A DNA stretch of 9,103 bases from Streptosporangiaceae bacterium (GTDB taxonomy: Bacteria > Actinomycetota > Actinomycetes > Streptosporangiales > Streptosporangiaceae). Below the pieces are notes generated by a model, which did not search any database, had not been told where the DNA came from, and saw only the letters and a program-made list of their open reading frames with translations. Position 1 is the first letter of the stretch. Every line of letters begins with the position of its first letter. The stretch is from contig JASHTQ010000017.1 in NCBI GenBank assembly GCA_030040475.1, positions 1 through 9,103 on the forward strand, given 5' to 3'. A program made the position numbers and the translations under genes. Below are positions 1-5,884 of the stretch, piece by piece.

Positions 1-336
1 ATCACCGACACCATCTTGCGGCGGATGCCGGACTACGTGAATTACATCTGCCCGCAGTTCTCCCGCACCCATGTCAACTTCCAGCGGGTGCCCACCGTCG
101 ATACCTCCAACCCGTTCATCGCCCGGTTCATCCCGACCGCGGACGAGAGCTTCGTCGTCATCCGCTTCGCTGATCCTCGCGGCATCGACTTCCCCTACCT
201 GCTGTCCATGCTGCACGACTCGTTCATGTCCCGGCCCAACAGCATCGTCGTGCCCGGCGGCAAGATGGAGCTGGCAATGCAGCTGATCTTCACCCCGATG
301 ATCCTGCGGCTCATGGACCAGCGCCGGCATGCCTGA
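1..336 (+). CDS. cbbP: Phosphoribulokinase, class I (proteobacterial type), 3' part
   Basis: Phosphoribulokinase makes ribulose-1,5-bisphosphate from ribulose 5-phosphate and ATP, supplying the RuBisCO substrate in the cytoplasm. Only the last 111 codons are here; the frame is open at the left edge, and the P-loop and catalytic residues lie outside. What is visible follows class I PRK closely: TDxILRRMxxYV, then CPQFSRTHVNFQRVP, VDTSNPFIARFIPTADES, VIRFxxPRGIDFPYL, and a C-terminal PNSIVVPGGK segment. This is the octameric bacterial type, not the plant/cyanobacterial class II enzyme. The stop at 334-336 overlaps the ATG at 329 of the following phosphatase remnant, indicating that the two were translationally coupled. 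Its presence implies that RuBisCO genes are nearby, probably upstream; that is inference. The family call is very secure. The symbol cbbP is also written prkB or prk. Confidence 0.95.
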   Translation: MTDTILRRMPDYVNYICPQFSRTHVNFQRVPTVDTSNPFIARFIPTADESFVVIRFADPRGIDFPYLLSMLHDSFMSRPNSIVVPGGKMELAMQLIFTPMILRLMDQRRHA

Positions 337-657
337 CCGGCCGGCGGGCCAGCTCCGGGCGGTGATCTTCGATGTCGACGGTACGCTGGTCCGCAGGTCT
401 ATCGCCTGGCCTGTGGTCGGCTGGGGCTCGGCGCGGCCCACGCGGTGGCCGTCGAGGACTCTCCGCCGGGGCTGGCCGCCGCCACCGGTGCGGGGCTGCC
501 ATGCCCGGTGGTCACCTCCGCCTACAGCCGTGCCGACCAGTTCCCCGGTGCGGCCGCGATCGTGCCCGGGTACCTCAGCACGGATCGCGGTGCCCGGTTC
601 CTGCGGGCAGGCGTGACCGTAGACGCCCTGAAGCGGCTGCACGCCGCCGCGGCGTAA
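329..657 (+). pseudogene. Remnant of a CbbY-like HAD phosphatase, middle deleted and frame-shifted
   Basis: An ATG at 329, inside the prk stop region, begins MPDRPAGQLRAVIFDVDGTL, which carries HAD motif I (DxDGT). That frame loses HAD similarity after about 388. From about 391 a different frame (codon starts at position 1 mod 3) reads PQVYRLACGRLGLGAAHAVA, then VEDSPPGLAAATGAGLP, and ends at the taa at 655-657. This is the C-terminal part of the CbbY/phosphoglycolate phosphatase subfamily, with the xxVEDSxxGLxAAxxAG acidic motif. The cap domain, motif II and the motif III lysine, roughly 130 residues in a normal 220-250 residue protein, are absent. A sequencing slip alone cannot explain that much missing sequence, so an internal deletion is the simplest reading. 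Intact relatives in CBB operons dephosphorylate sugar phosphates such as xylulose-1,5-bisphosphate (CbbY) or 2-phosphoglycolate (CbbZ); I cannot tell which this was. Confidence 0.82.
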
Positions 658-664
658 CGCCGCG
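648..664. terminator. Perfect 7-bp hairpin between convergent gene ends, possible bidirectional terminator
   Basis: CGCGGCG (648-654) and CGCCGCG (658-664) are exact inverted repeats around a TAA loop. The loop is the stop codon of the cbbY remnant, and the homologous part of pgk ends here on the other strand. No T-run follows on either side. It could act as a bidirectional terminator or merely reflect the GC-rich sequence. Confidence 0.35.
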
Positions 665-1875
665 CGCAGCGCCGCCAGGCCCGGCAGCGTCCGGCCCTGG
701 AGGAATTCCAGCGAGGCGCCGCCGCCGGTGGAGATATGGCCGAAGGCCTCGGCATCCAGGCCGAGCGCCCGCACGGCCGCGGCCGAATCCCCTCCGCCGA
801 CCACGGACAGTCCGGAAACCGCCGCTACCGCCCGGGCCACCCCGCGCGTGCCCGCGGCGAATGGCGCCAGCTCGAACACGCCCATCGGCCCGTTCCAGAA
901 CACCGTCGCGGCGCGGGCCAGCTCGGCCGCGAAGACCGCGACGGCCTGCGGGCCGATGTCCAGCCCCCGGTACCCGGGCGGAATCGCATCCGCGGCCACG
1001 ACCTGGGCACGGGCGTCCTCGGCGATGGCCGAGGCCGCCACGATATCGGGGGGCAGGACGATCTTGGCCGACCCGTCCGCGGCCCGCTCGGCCAGCCAGC
1101 GCCGGCAGGACCCGAGCTGATCCGCTTCCGTCAGCGAGTCGCCGACCTGGTGACCCGCGGCGGCCAGGAACGTGAAGCACATTCCTCCGCCGATCAGCAG
1201 CTTGTCCACCCTGGGCAGCAGCGATTCGATGACGGCCAGCTTGCCGCTGACCTTGGACCCGCCGAGTACCACGACGTAGGGCCGGCCCACCTCACCCGAC
1301 AGCGCCCGCAGGACGGCGAGCTCGTCCCGCACCAGGTCTCCGCAGTAGCTGGGCAGCAGCCCGGTGATCTCGCAGACCGAGGCGTGCGGCCGGTGCAGCG
1401 CCCCGAAGGCATCCTGGACGAACGCGCCACCACCGTCCTCGCCCCCGGCGAGCAGCGCCAGGCGGCGGGCGAAATCCCGTCGCGCGCCGGAATCCGTGTC
1501 GGTCTCTTCCGGGTGGAAGCGGACGTTCTCCAGGAGCAGCAGCTCGCCGGGCACCAGGTCGTCGGCGAACTGCCTGGCGCTCTCGTCGACGGTGCCGGGA
1601 ACGAAGCCGACCCGGTGCCCGAGCAGCTGAGCCAGCCGTTCCGCGACAGGGAGCAAGGAGTACGCCGGATCGTTCCGCCTATCCGGCCTGCCCAGATGCG
1701 CCGCCACGACCACCCGGGCGCCGTGGCCGAGCAGCTTGGACAAGACCGGAACGGCCGCTCGGATCCGCCCGTCGTCAGCTACCTTCCCGTCGGCTAGCGG
1801 GACATTGAGATCCGCCCGGACCAGCACCCGCCGGCCTTCGACCCCGCTGGCCAGCAGGTCATCGAGCATGCGCAT
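658..1875 (-). CDS. pgk: Phosphoglycerate kinase
   Basis: PGK interconverts 3-phosphoglycerate and 1,3-bisphosphoglycerate using ATP; in the Calvin cycle it performs the first reduction-phase step. The minus-strand frame gives about 406 residues of unmistakable PGK: RRVLVRADLNVPLADGK near the N-terminus, VVAAHLGRP, LLLENVRFHPEE, the DAFGALHRPHAS segment, the hinge-side GGSKVSGKLAVIESLL, FWNGPMGVFE, and the nucleotide-site GGGDSAAAVRALG followed by HISTGGGASLEFLQGRTLPG. In-frame ATGs occur at 1878, 1875 and 1869; AGGA lies 6 nt before the one at 1875, so I chose that. The gene is convergent with prk/cbbY and divergent from the aldolase. Oddly, the frame has no stop after the conserved C-terminus: it stays open to position 1 of the window. 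The end given is where family similarity stops, not a stop codon. If cbbY once overlapped its tail, the deletion or drift may have removed the original stop. Confidence 0.93.
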
Positions 1876-2230
1876 CATAGTTCCTGGCTCACTTCGAGGG
1901 CACCTCGGCGTTCTCCGGTGCAGCTGGTCGGGGTCGGAACGACGCTAACCCGGCCCGGGCCAGGCCTGCCTCCCCCGTCAGGTGGGATCAGCGGGTGAGA
2001 TGCCCGCGGCCACCGCAATCAGACGGCAATCAGCGGCCGCGACGCGGGGGCGGCGGGCCGCCGTCCTGCAGGCCAGCGCCCGGATCGGCGACGGCCTCGA
2101 CGGCTGGTGCAACTGGCTCCGGACGACGCTGGAGCGCCGAGCACGATCGCTTCCCGGGGGAGAAGAATCCCCCTCGGATTCCACCGTCCGGGGGAACCGG
2201 GCCGGTGCGCGCGGCGTGACAGTGGTGTCC
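1876..2230. promoter_or_regulatory. Divergent spacer between pgk and fba
   Basis: This 355-bp spacer must hold the promoters for pgk (minus) and the aldolase (plus), but I see no convincing -35/-10 pair for either. There is no clear T-N11-A or TTA-N8-TAA dyad of the CbbR (LysR) type. Visible structure includes a 5-bp hairpin at 1895-1907 close to the pgk start, GCAATCAG repeated at 2015-2022 and 2026-2033 (11 bp apart, one helical turn), and competing G-run/C-run pairings at 2156-2195. The aldolase frame stays open upstream to an ATG at 1982, but that stretch has no aldolase similarity. Confidence 0.5.
2156..2195 (+). promoter_or_regulatory. Two mutually exclusive hairpins in the aldolase leader
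   Basis: TCCCCC at 2168-2173 can pair with GGGGGA at 2156-2161 (6-nt loop) or with GGGGGA at 2190-2195 (16-nt loop). One shared strand between two possible partners is the layout of an attenuator or RNA switch, and the second hairpin ends about 35 nt before the aldolase ATG. There is no T-run terminator. Runs of G and C can also arise by chance in such GC-rich DNA, so this is tentative. Confidence 0.25.
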
Positions 2231-3262
2231 ATGACGAACGAGACAGCCGGAATAATCCGGGTCGCCGCCACGATGGTGGCCGCCGGCAAGGGCATCCTCG
2301 CCGCAGACGAGAGCATCAGCACCATGTCAGCCCGGCTGGAGAGCGCAGGTATCGCGGCCACCGCGGAGAGCCGGCGCGCGTACCGGGAAATGCTGGTAAC
2401 CACGCCCGGGCTCGCCGAGACCATCAGCGGCGTGATCCTGTGCGACGAGACATTCGGCCAGGTGATGACCGACGGGGAGCCGTTTCCCGATGCGATCGCG
2501 CGGCTTGGCATGTTGCCGGGCATCAAGGTGGACACCGGGGCCAAGCCGCTCGCCGGAGCGCCCGGCGAGAAGGTGACCGAAGGACTGGATGGCCTTCGTG
2601 AGCGCCTCGCCGCTTATGCCGGGCGGGGCGCCCGGTTCGCCAAGTGGCGGGCGGTCATCACCGTCGGTGACGGCACGCCAACGTTCCGGGCCCTCCGGTC
2701 GAACGCTCACGCGCTCGCCCGTTACGCGGCACTGTGTCAGGAAGCGGGCGTTGTCCCGATTGTCGAGCCCGAGGTGCTGATGGACGGGCCGCACACGGCG
2801 ACGGCATGCGCGGCTGCGACGGTCATGATCTTGTCCGACGTCTTCGCCGAATTGCGCGGGGCCGGCGTGCGGCTCGACGCCATCGTGCTCAAGCCGAACA
2901 TGGTCGTACCCGGCCGGGACTCCGGCGAGCTGCGGACGCCGGAACAGACCGCGCGAGACACGGTGGAGACGCTGCACCAGGCGGTACCGACGGAAGTCGC
3001 AGGCATCGCGTTCTTGTCCGGCGGGCAGGACGCGAGGCAGGCCACCGCCAACCTGGCCGCGATACGTCGGCTGGTGGCACCGTGGTCCCCGCTCACGTTC
3101 TCGTTCGGGCGCGCGCTGGTGGATCCGGCGCTTCTCGCCTGGGGTGGCCAGCCCGAGCAGGTAGCCGACGGTCAGCGCGCGCTGTCCCACCGGGCAAGGT
3201 GCAACGCCGCCGCCCTGGCCGGCTGCTACCACGAGAATGTCGAGGCCGAGCGTGCCGCCTGA
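2231..3262 (+). CDS. fba: Class I fructose-bisphosphate aldolase
   Basis: The enzyme condenses dihydroxyacetone phosphate with glyceraldehyde 3-phosphate to fructose 1,6-bisphosphate (and with erythrose 4-phosphate to sedoheptulose 1,7-bisphosphate), serving the Calvin cycle and gluconeogenesis. It is the metal-free, Schiff-base type. From the ATG at 2231 it has 343 residues, normal for bacterial class I enzymes. Visible landmarks are AAGKGILAADES near residue 20, PGIKVDTGAKPLAG (Lys99), FAKWRAVI (Lys138), PIVEPEVLMDG, the Schiff-base lysine in VLKPNMVVPG (Lys221), FLSGGQ, and TFSFGRAL near the C-terminus. I chose 2231 because family similarity begins about eight residues in; GTGs at 2216, 2222 and 2225 are in frame, and no strong ribosome-binding site settles the choice. 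The gene is read in the same direction as rpe downstream, with a 326-bp gap. The symbol follows function; class I genes are also called fda or fbaB. Confidence 0.94.
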   Translation: MTNETAGIIRVAATMVAAGKGILAADESISTMSARLESAGIAATAESRRAYREMLVTTPGLAETISGVILCDETFGQVMTDGEPFPDAIARLGMLPGIKVDTGAKPLAGAPGEKVTEGLDGLRERLAAYAGRGARFAKWRAVITVGDGTPTFRALRSNAHALARYAALCQEAGVVPIVEPEVLMDGPHTATACAAATVMILSDVFAELRGAGVRLDAIVLKPNMVVPGRDSGELRTPEQTARDTVETLHQAVPTEVAGIAFLSGGQDARQATANLAAIRRLVAPWSPLTFSFGRALVDPALLAWGGQPEQVADGQRALSHRARCNAAALAGCYHENVEAERAA

Positions 3263-3448
3263 CTGGGTACCTGGCCATGGTCCACGACGGTCTCGACGGC
3301 GCGGACACGTTCCGGGTATCCCGCCAGTTCCTCCCACCGACACGCTTCAGCAGATAACCGGCGCCCTTTCGCTAGCCGCCGGCACAGATCGAGCCCGCTG
3401 GAAACCGCGCAGCCGAATGTCGCAGAGCACCGCATCCGGGTCGAGGCC
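3263..3448 (+). other. Intergenic stretch after the aldolase, no recognisable gene
   Basis: I see no conserved protein motif here. The aldolase frame is open again after its stop and leads into the small ORF at 3449 without another stop, but the translation is low-complexity and unlike any family I know. No clear terminator or promoter is visible. It may be eroded coding DNA. Confidence 0.35.
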
Positions 3449-3592
3449 ATGATTCACGCGATCGCGGCCGGGGTGGTGCGCGTGCCCGGCCCGGAGCGCA
3501 GCATCGCCTTGTGCGTGGATGACGACCACGGCCATGACCGGGAGGAACGCCAATTGATACGCATTCATCATCTGCTCGAGGCCGTCCGGTGA
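3449..3592 (+). CDS. Small unidentified ORF, 47 aa, overlapping the rpe start
   Basis: From ATG 3449 the frame reads MIHAIAAGVVRVPGPERSIA, then a strongly charged LCVDDDHGHDREERQLIRI segment, and ends at the TGA at 3590-3592. That stop overlaps the rpe GTG (GTGA), the usual sign of translational coupling. Unlike the sequence before it, the translation has a balanced, protein-like composition with an acidic/histidine cluster followed by a basic-amphipathic tail. The ATG has a GAGG only 2 nt upstream, too close for a good ribosome-binding site. The frame is open further upstream, so this may be the C-terminal end of a larger, decayed gene. I do not recognise the family. Confidence 0.4.
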   Translation: MIHAIAAGVVRVPGPERSIALCVDDDHGHDREERQLIRIHHLLEAVR

Positions 3593-4347
3593 TCAGGACA
3601 CTGCTGAGCGCGCGCCAGGCGCCGGCGCAGATCGCGGCGTCGGTCCTGCCAGCCGACTTCGCCCGGCTCGGCGAGGAATGCCAGTCGCTGGAGAAGGCCG
3701 GGGTGGACCGGATCCAGTGGGACGTGATGGACGGGCAGTTCGTGCCAAACCTGACCGTCGGCCCGGACGTCATCGCAGCGGCGCGAGATTACGTCGCGCT
3801 GCCTTTCGAAGCCCACCTCATGACACTCGACCCGGGAGCGTGGTGCGCCCGCATGATCAGCGCGGGCTGCGAACTGGTCATCGTCCACGCGGAGGCCTGC
3901 GTTCACCTGCACCGCACGCTTATGGAGATTCGGGAGGCGGACGCTCGGGCCGGGGTAGCACTCAACCCGGCCACACCGCTCCAGACCGTGGCGCACGTTC
4001 TGGACCTAATGGACCTGCTTCTCATCATGACCGTCAATCCCGGCTTCGGCGGCCAGCGGTACATCACGGCGATGGAACCAAAGATCGCCGCTGCCCGGCG
4101 TCTTATCGACGAGGCAGGCGCGGCGATCGACCTGGAAGTCGACGGGGGGATCGGCCCGGCAACCGCGCCAGGCGCTGTTGCCGCCGGCGCGGACATACTG
4201 GTCGCGGGCAGTGCCGTGTTCAATCACCCGGTCGGCCGCAGCGCGGCGGTTGCCGAGTTGCGGGCCGCCGCCGCGGGGGACGTCCCCGGTGACCGCGACC
4301 GCCCCTCATCCGGCAGGTTCAGCGGGCCTTGCGCAGGAACGCGTTAA
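3589..4347 (+). CDS. rpe: Ribulose-phosphate 3-epimerase, with an unusual metal-site residue
   Basis: The enzyme interconverts ribulose 5-phosphate and xylulose 5-phosphate, regenerating the phosphoribulokinase substrate. The (beta/alpha)8-barrel pattern is complete: AASVLPADFARLGEE (Ser18), DRIQWDVMDGQFVPNLTVGP (Asp45), FEAHLM (His76), MTVNPGFGGQ, EVDGGI (Asp185), and the phosphate-binding AGADILVAGSAVF. In studied epimerases the metal is held by two His and two Asp; the first His, two residues before the DVMDG Asp, is Gln43 here. The GTG start overlaps the stop of the preceding small ORF. The protein is 252 residues, about 25 more than usual: family similarity ends near ELRAAAAG (about 4275), and the rest is an extension reading antisense over the TetR remnant. 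In CBB operons this gene is often called cbbE. The overall family call is secure; the Gln substitution could reflect a subfamily difference rather than loss of function. Confidence 0.93.
   Translation: MIRTLLSARQAPAQIAASVLPADFARLGEECQSLEKAGVDRIQWDVMDGQFVPNLTVGPDVIAAARDYVALPFEAHLMTLDPGAWCARMISAGCELVIVHAEACVHLHRTLMEIREADARAGVALNPATPLQTVAHVLDLMDLLLIMTVNPGFGGQRYITAMEPKIAAARRLIDEAGAAIDLEVDGGIGPATAPGAVAAGADILVAGSAVFNHPVGRSAAVAELRAAAAGDVPGDRDRPSSGRFSGPCAGTR
4276..4287. repeat. 12-bp perfect palindrome at the rpe 3' end
   Basis: GGGGACGTCCCC is a perfect palindrome exactly where similarity of rpe to its family ends. As RNA it gives only a short GGGG/CCCC stem. It could be a protein-binding site or part of a terminator for the original rpe end; nothing decides between these. 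Confidence 0.3.
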
Positions 4348-4494
4348 GCACCTCCTCGTGATCACCCGCCAGATCTGCCGCACCGTCACCCCGCCAGGGC
4401 CACGCGCCGCGAACAGGCGCAGCGCCTCGTCACGGATGATCGCCCGCGCCGTCCGGTCATCGCGTGTCGAACATATGTACAGGACATCGAACAT
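4319..4494 (-). pseudogene. Remnant of a TetR-family regulator
   Basis: Reading the minus strand from ATG 4494, residues after a short leader give TARAIIRDEALRLFAARG, then GGVTVRQI: helix 1 and the start of the helix-turn-helix of TetR repressors. The frame then fails; what should be AAAAGVS with the recognition helix is replaced by unrelated residues to a late stop near 4306. In another minus frame the stretch just downstream reads ADLAGDHEEVLNAFLRKAR and stops at 4319-4321, a plausible C-terminus. This suggests an internal deletion plus frameshift in a gene that would normally have about 190 codons. The N-terminal assignment is firm; calling the second piece the same gene's tail is inference. 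The remnant follows pucR on the same strand and lies partly antisense to the rpe extension. Confidence 0.68.
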
Positions 4495-5884
4495 ATGTAC
4501 AGGACATTGGTAAGCGCCCGACTGGCTGCTGCGACTCGATGATCTTCGTGGCGACGTGCGCGCTCAGCCGGTGGTCCGGGTTGGTCAGGTCCAGCGACGT
4601 CAGCCGTTCGATGCGCTGGATGCGGTACGCAACCGTGTTGACGTGCACGCGCAGAACCCGGGCCGTCTGCTTGAGGCTCTCGTGCCGGTTCAGGTAAACG
4701 GACAGGGTCCCGACGAGGTTGACCTTGTGCCGGGCGTCGTAGTCGATCAGCGGGCCCAGCACATCCTGGGCGAATTGCCACAACTGGTTCATGTCGCCGA
4801 CCTGCAGCAGCAGCCGGTAGATGCCGAGTTCCTCGTAGCAGATCGTCTGGTCGGCGCGGCCGAGCCGGAGTCCCAGCTCGATAGCGTGCTGGGCCTGCCG
4901 CAATGCCTGGGGCGCCATCTCGGGCGCCCAGGCAAGCTCGCTTAGCCCGCACGTCACCCCGCCCACGTCAGCCTGCCGCAAAAGCAGCTCGGTACGCGCC
5001 CCCGCGGAGCCGGTGTCGCGGGCCGACGGGCCGGCCGCGTCTTGCTCCGGCAGGAGCATGACCAGCTCAGGTCCGCGGACGGTGACCGCGCCCTGGATGG
5101 AGCTCGCCAGGCAGGAGATCAGCTCCCTACCAAGGTCCTGCTCGCCAGGCCGCCGCGGCTGGGACGTGGCCGTGGCGCTGACCCGGACGACCGCGACCCG
5201 GAAGGGCTGCCCGTCGGCGACGCCGAGGGCGCGGGCCTTGCCGCGAGCGTCCTGGCTGTCCAGGAAGTGCCCGCTGACCAGGGAGTCTACCATCGCTCCC
5301 CGGTAGCGCAGGGCGAGTTCCAGGCTTGTCTGCGTCCTGGCCAGCGTGAGGGCAAACAACGTCGCTGCATAGCTGGCCACGATGAGATCCACGTCGTCCG
5401 CGCCCGCGGCTGTCTCGTCAAGTACCAGCAGGTAACCGAGGATGGTGTCGGCCACGATGACCGGGGTGGCCAGGCAGCCGCGCGCGAGTGCGGAGCCCGG
5501 GATGGGCGGCACCCGGAGCGGCCTGCGCTCGGCGGTCAGCACGCCGAGCAGCCGGTTGATGCTGGCATCGCCGGGATCCCATCCGTCCGTCACCTGCGCC
5601 GATCCGGTGCTGGCCGCCCGGGCCTGCGGCCGGAGCTCGGGATCCAGCAGGATCACGGTCTTACCGGCTGTCTCTGCGAAGATCCTGGTCAGCTCGATGG
5701 CATCGGCCCCCTGGACGGCGGCGCCGGCGAGCTTGTCGCACGCGGCCATCATGCGCCGGTACACCGAGTTCTGCCGCGACAATCCCGACACCAGGCCAGG
5801 AAGCGGATCCGTGCCAGGCGTCGCGCCCACCGCGAGGGCGCCGGGCTCCGATCCGGCCGTGGTCGGGCCGGCCGTCGAGGTCAC
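4457..5884 (-). CDS. PucR/CdaR-family transcriptional regulator
   Basis: This is a cytoplasmic DNA-binding regulator, about 475 residues from the GTG at 5884. The N-terminal half (about residues 35-190) resembles a GAF-like sensory region, including TVILLDPELRPQARA and a GYLLVLDETA strand. The middle has the PucR/CdaR-type linker with RYRGAMVDSLVSGHF and KARALGVADGQPFRVAVVRV. The C-terminal 50-60 family residues form the PucR HTH_30 domain: YLNRHESLKQTARVL, then HVNTVAYRIQRIERLTSLDL and DPDHRL-like NPDHRLSAHVA. The GTG at 5884 overlaps the TGA of the upstream methyltransferase gene (GTGA), so the two are one operon; a GTG at 5893 is an alternative start. The last ~20 residues run through the 20-bp direct repeats and are not family sequence, suggesting the original 3' end was altered. 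Target and ligand are unknown; regulation of the linked methyl-transfer genes is a reasonable guess. Confidence 0.88.
   Translation of the reverse strand: MTSTAGPTTAGSEPGALAVGATPGTDPLPGLVSGLSRQNSVYRRMMAACDKLAGAAVQGADAIELTRIFAETAGKTVILLDPELRPQARAASTGSAQVTDGWDPGDASINRLLGVLTAERRPLRVPPIPGSALARGCLATPVIVADTILGYLLVLDETAAGADDVDLIVASYAATLFALTLARTQTSLELALRYRGAMVDSLVSGHFLDSQDARGKARALGVADGQPFRVAVVRVSATATSQPRRPGEQDLGRELISCLASSIQGAVTVRGPELVMLLPEQDAAGPSARDTGSAGARTELLLRQADVGGVTCGLSELAWAPEMAPQALRQAQHAIELGLRLGRADQTICYEELGIYRLLLQVGDMNQLWQFAQDVLGPLIDYDARHKVNLVGTLSVYLNRHESLKQTARVLRVHVNTVAYRIQRIERLTSLDLTNPDHRLSAHVATKIIESQQPVGRLPMSCTYVRCPVHMFDTR
4467..4506. repeat. Two perfect 20-bp direct repeats with ACATATGT palindromes
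   Basis: tcgaacatatgtacaggaca occurs twice, back to back (4467-4486, 4487-4506). Each copy holds the palindrome ACATATGT inside a near-symmetric GAACATATGTAC. The block is much richer in A/T than its surroundings. It lies over the start of the TetR remnant and inside the last codons of pucR. A pair of operators for an autoregulated TetR protein is the likely role; a recent tandem duplication is the other simple reading. Confidence 0.7.

Noticed and set aside
329..657. Programmed frameshift joining the two phosphatase pieces
   Set aside because: A frameshift would not supply the missing cap domain and motifs II and III; a deletion is required.
736..1797. 353-codon plus-strand open frame
   Set aside because: It is antisense to pgk, which has clear family motifs along its whole length; the translation is Arg/Gly/Pro-rich with no recognisable domain.
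1982..2230. Extended start of the aldolase at ATG 1982
   Set aside because: The open frame upstream of 2231 has no aldolase similarity; class I aldolases normally begin a few residues before the AxGKGILAADES motif.
2327..3343. 338-codon minus-strand open frame
   Set aside because: Shadow of the class I aldolase; no domain features, composition typical of antisense frames in GC-rich DNA.
4306..4494. Intact small TetR-like regulator of 62 residues
   Set aside because: It ends before the recognition helix and lacks the ligand-binding domain, so it cannot be a working TetR protein.
4467..4506. CRISPR array
   Set aside because: Only two directly adjacent 20-bp copies with no spacer between them and no cas genes.
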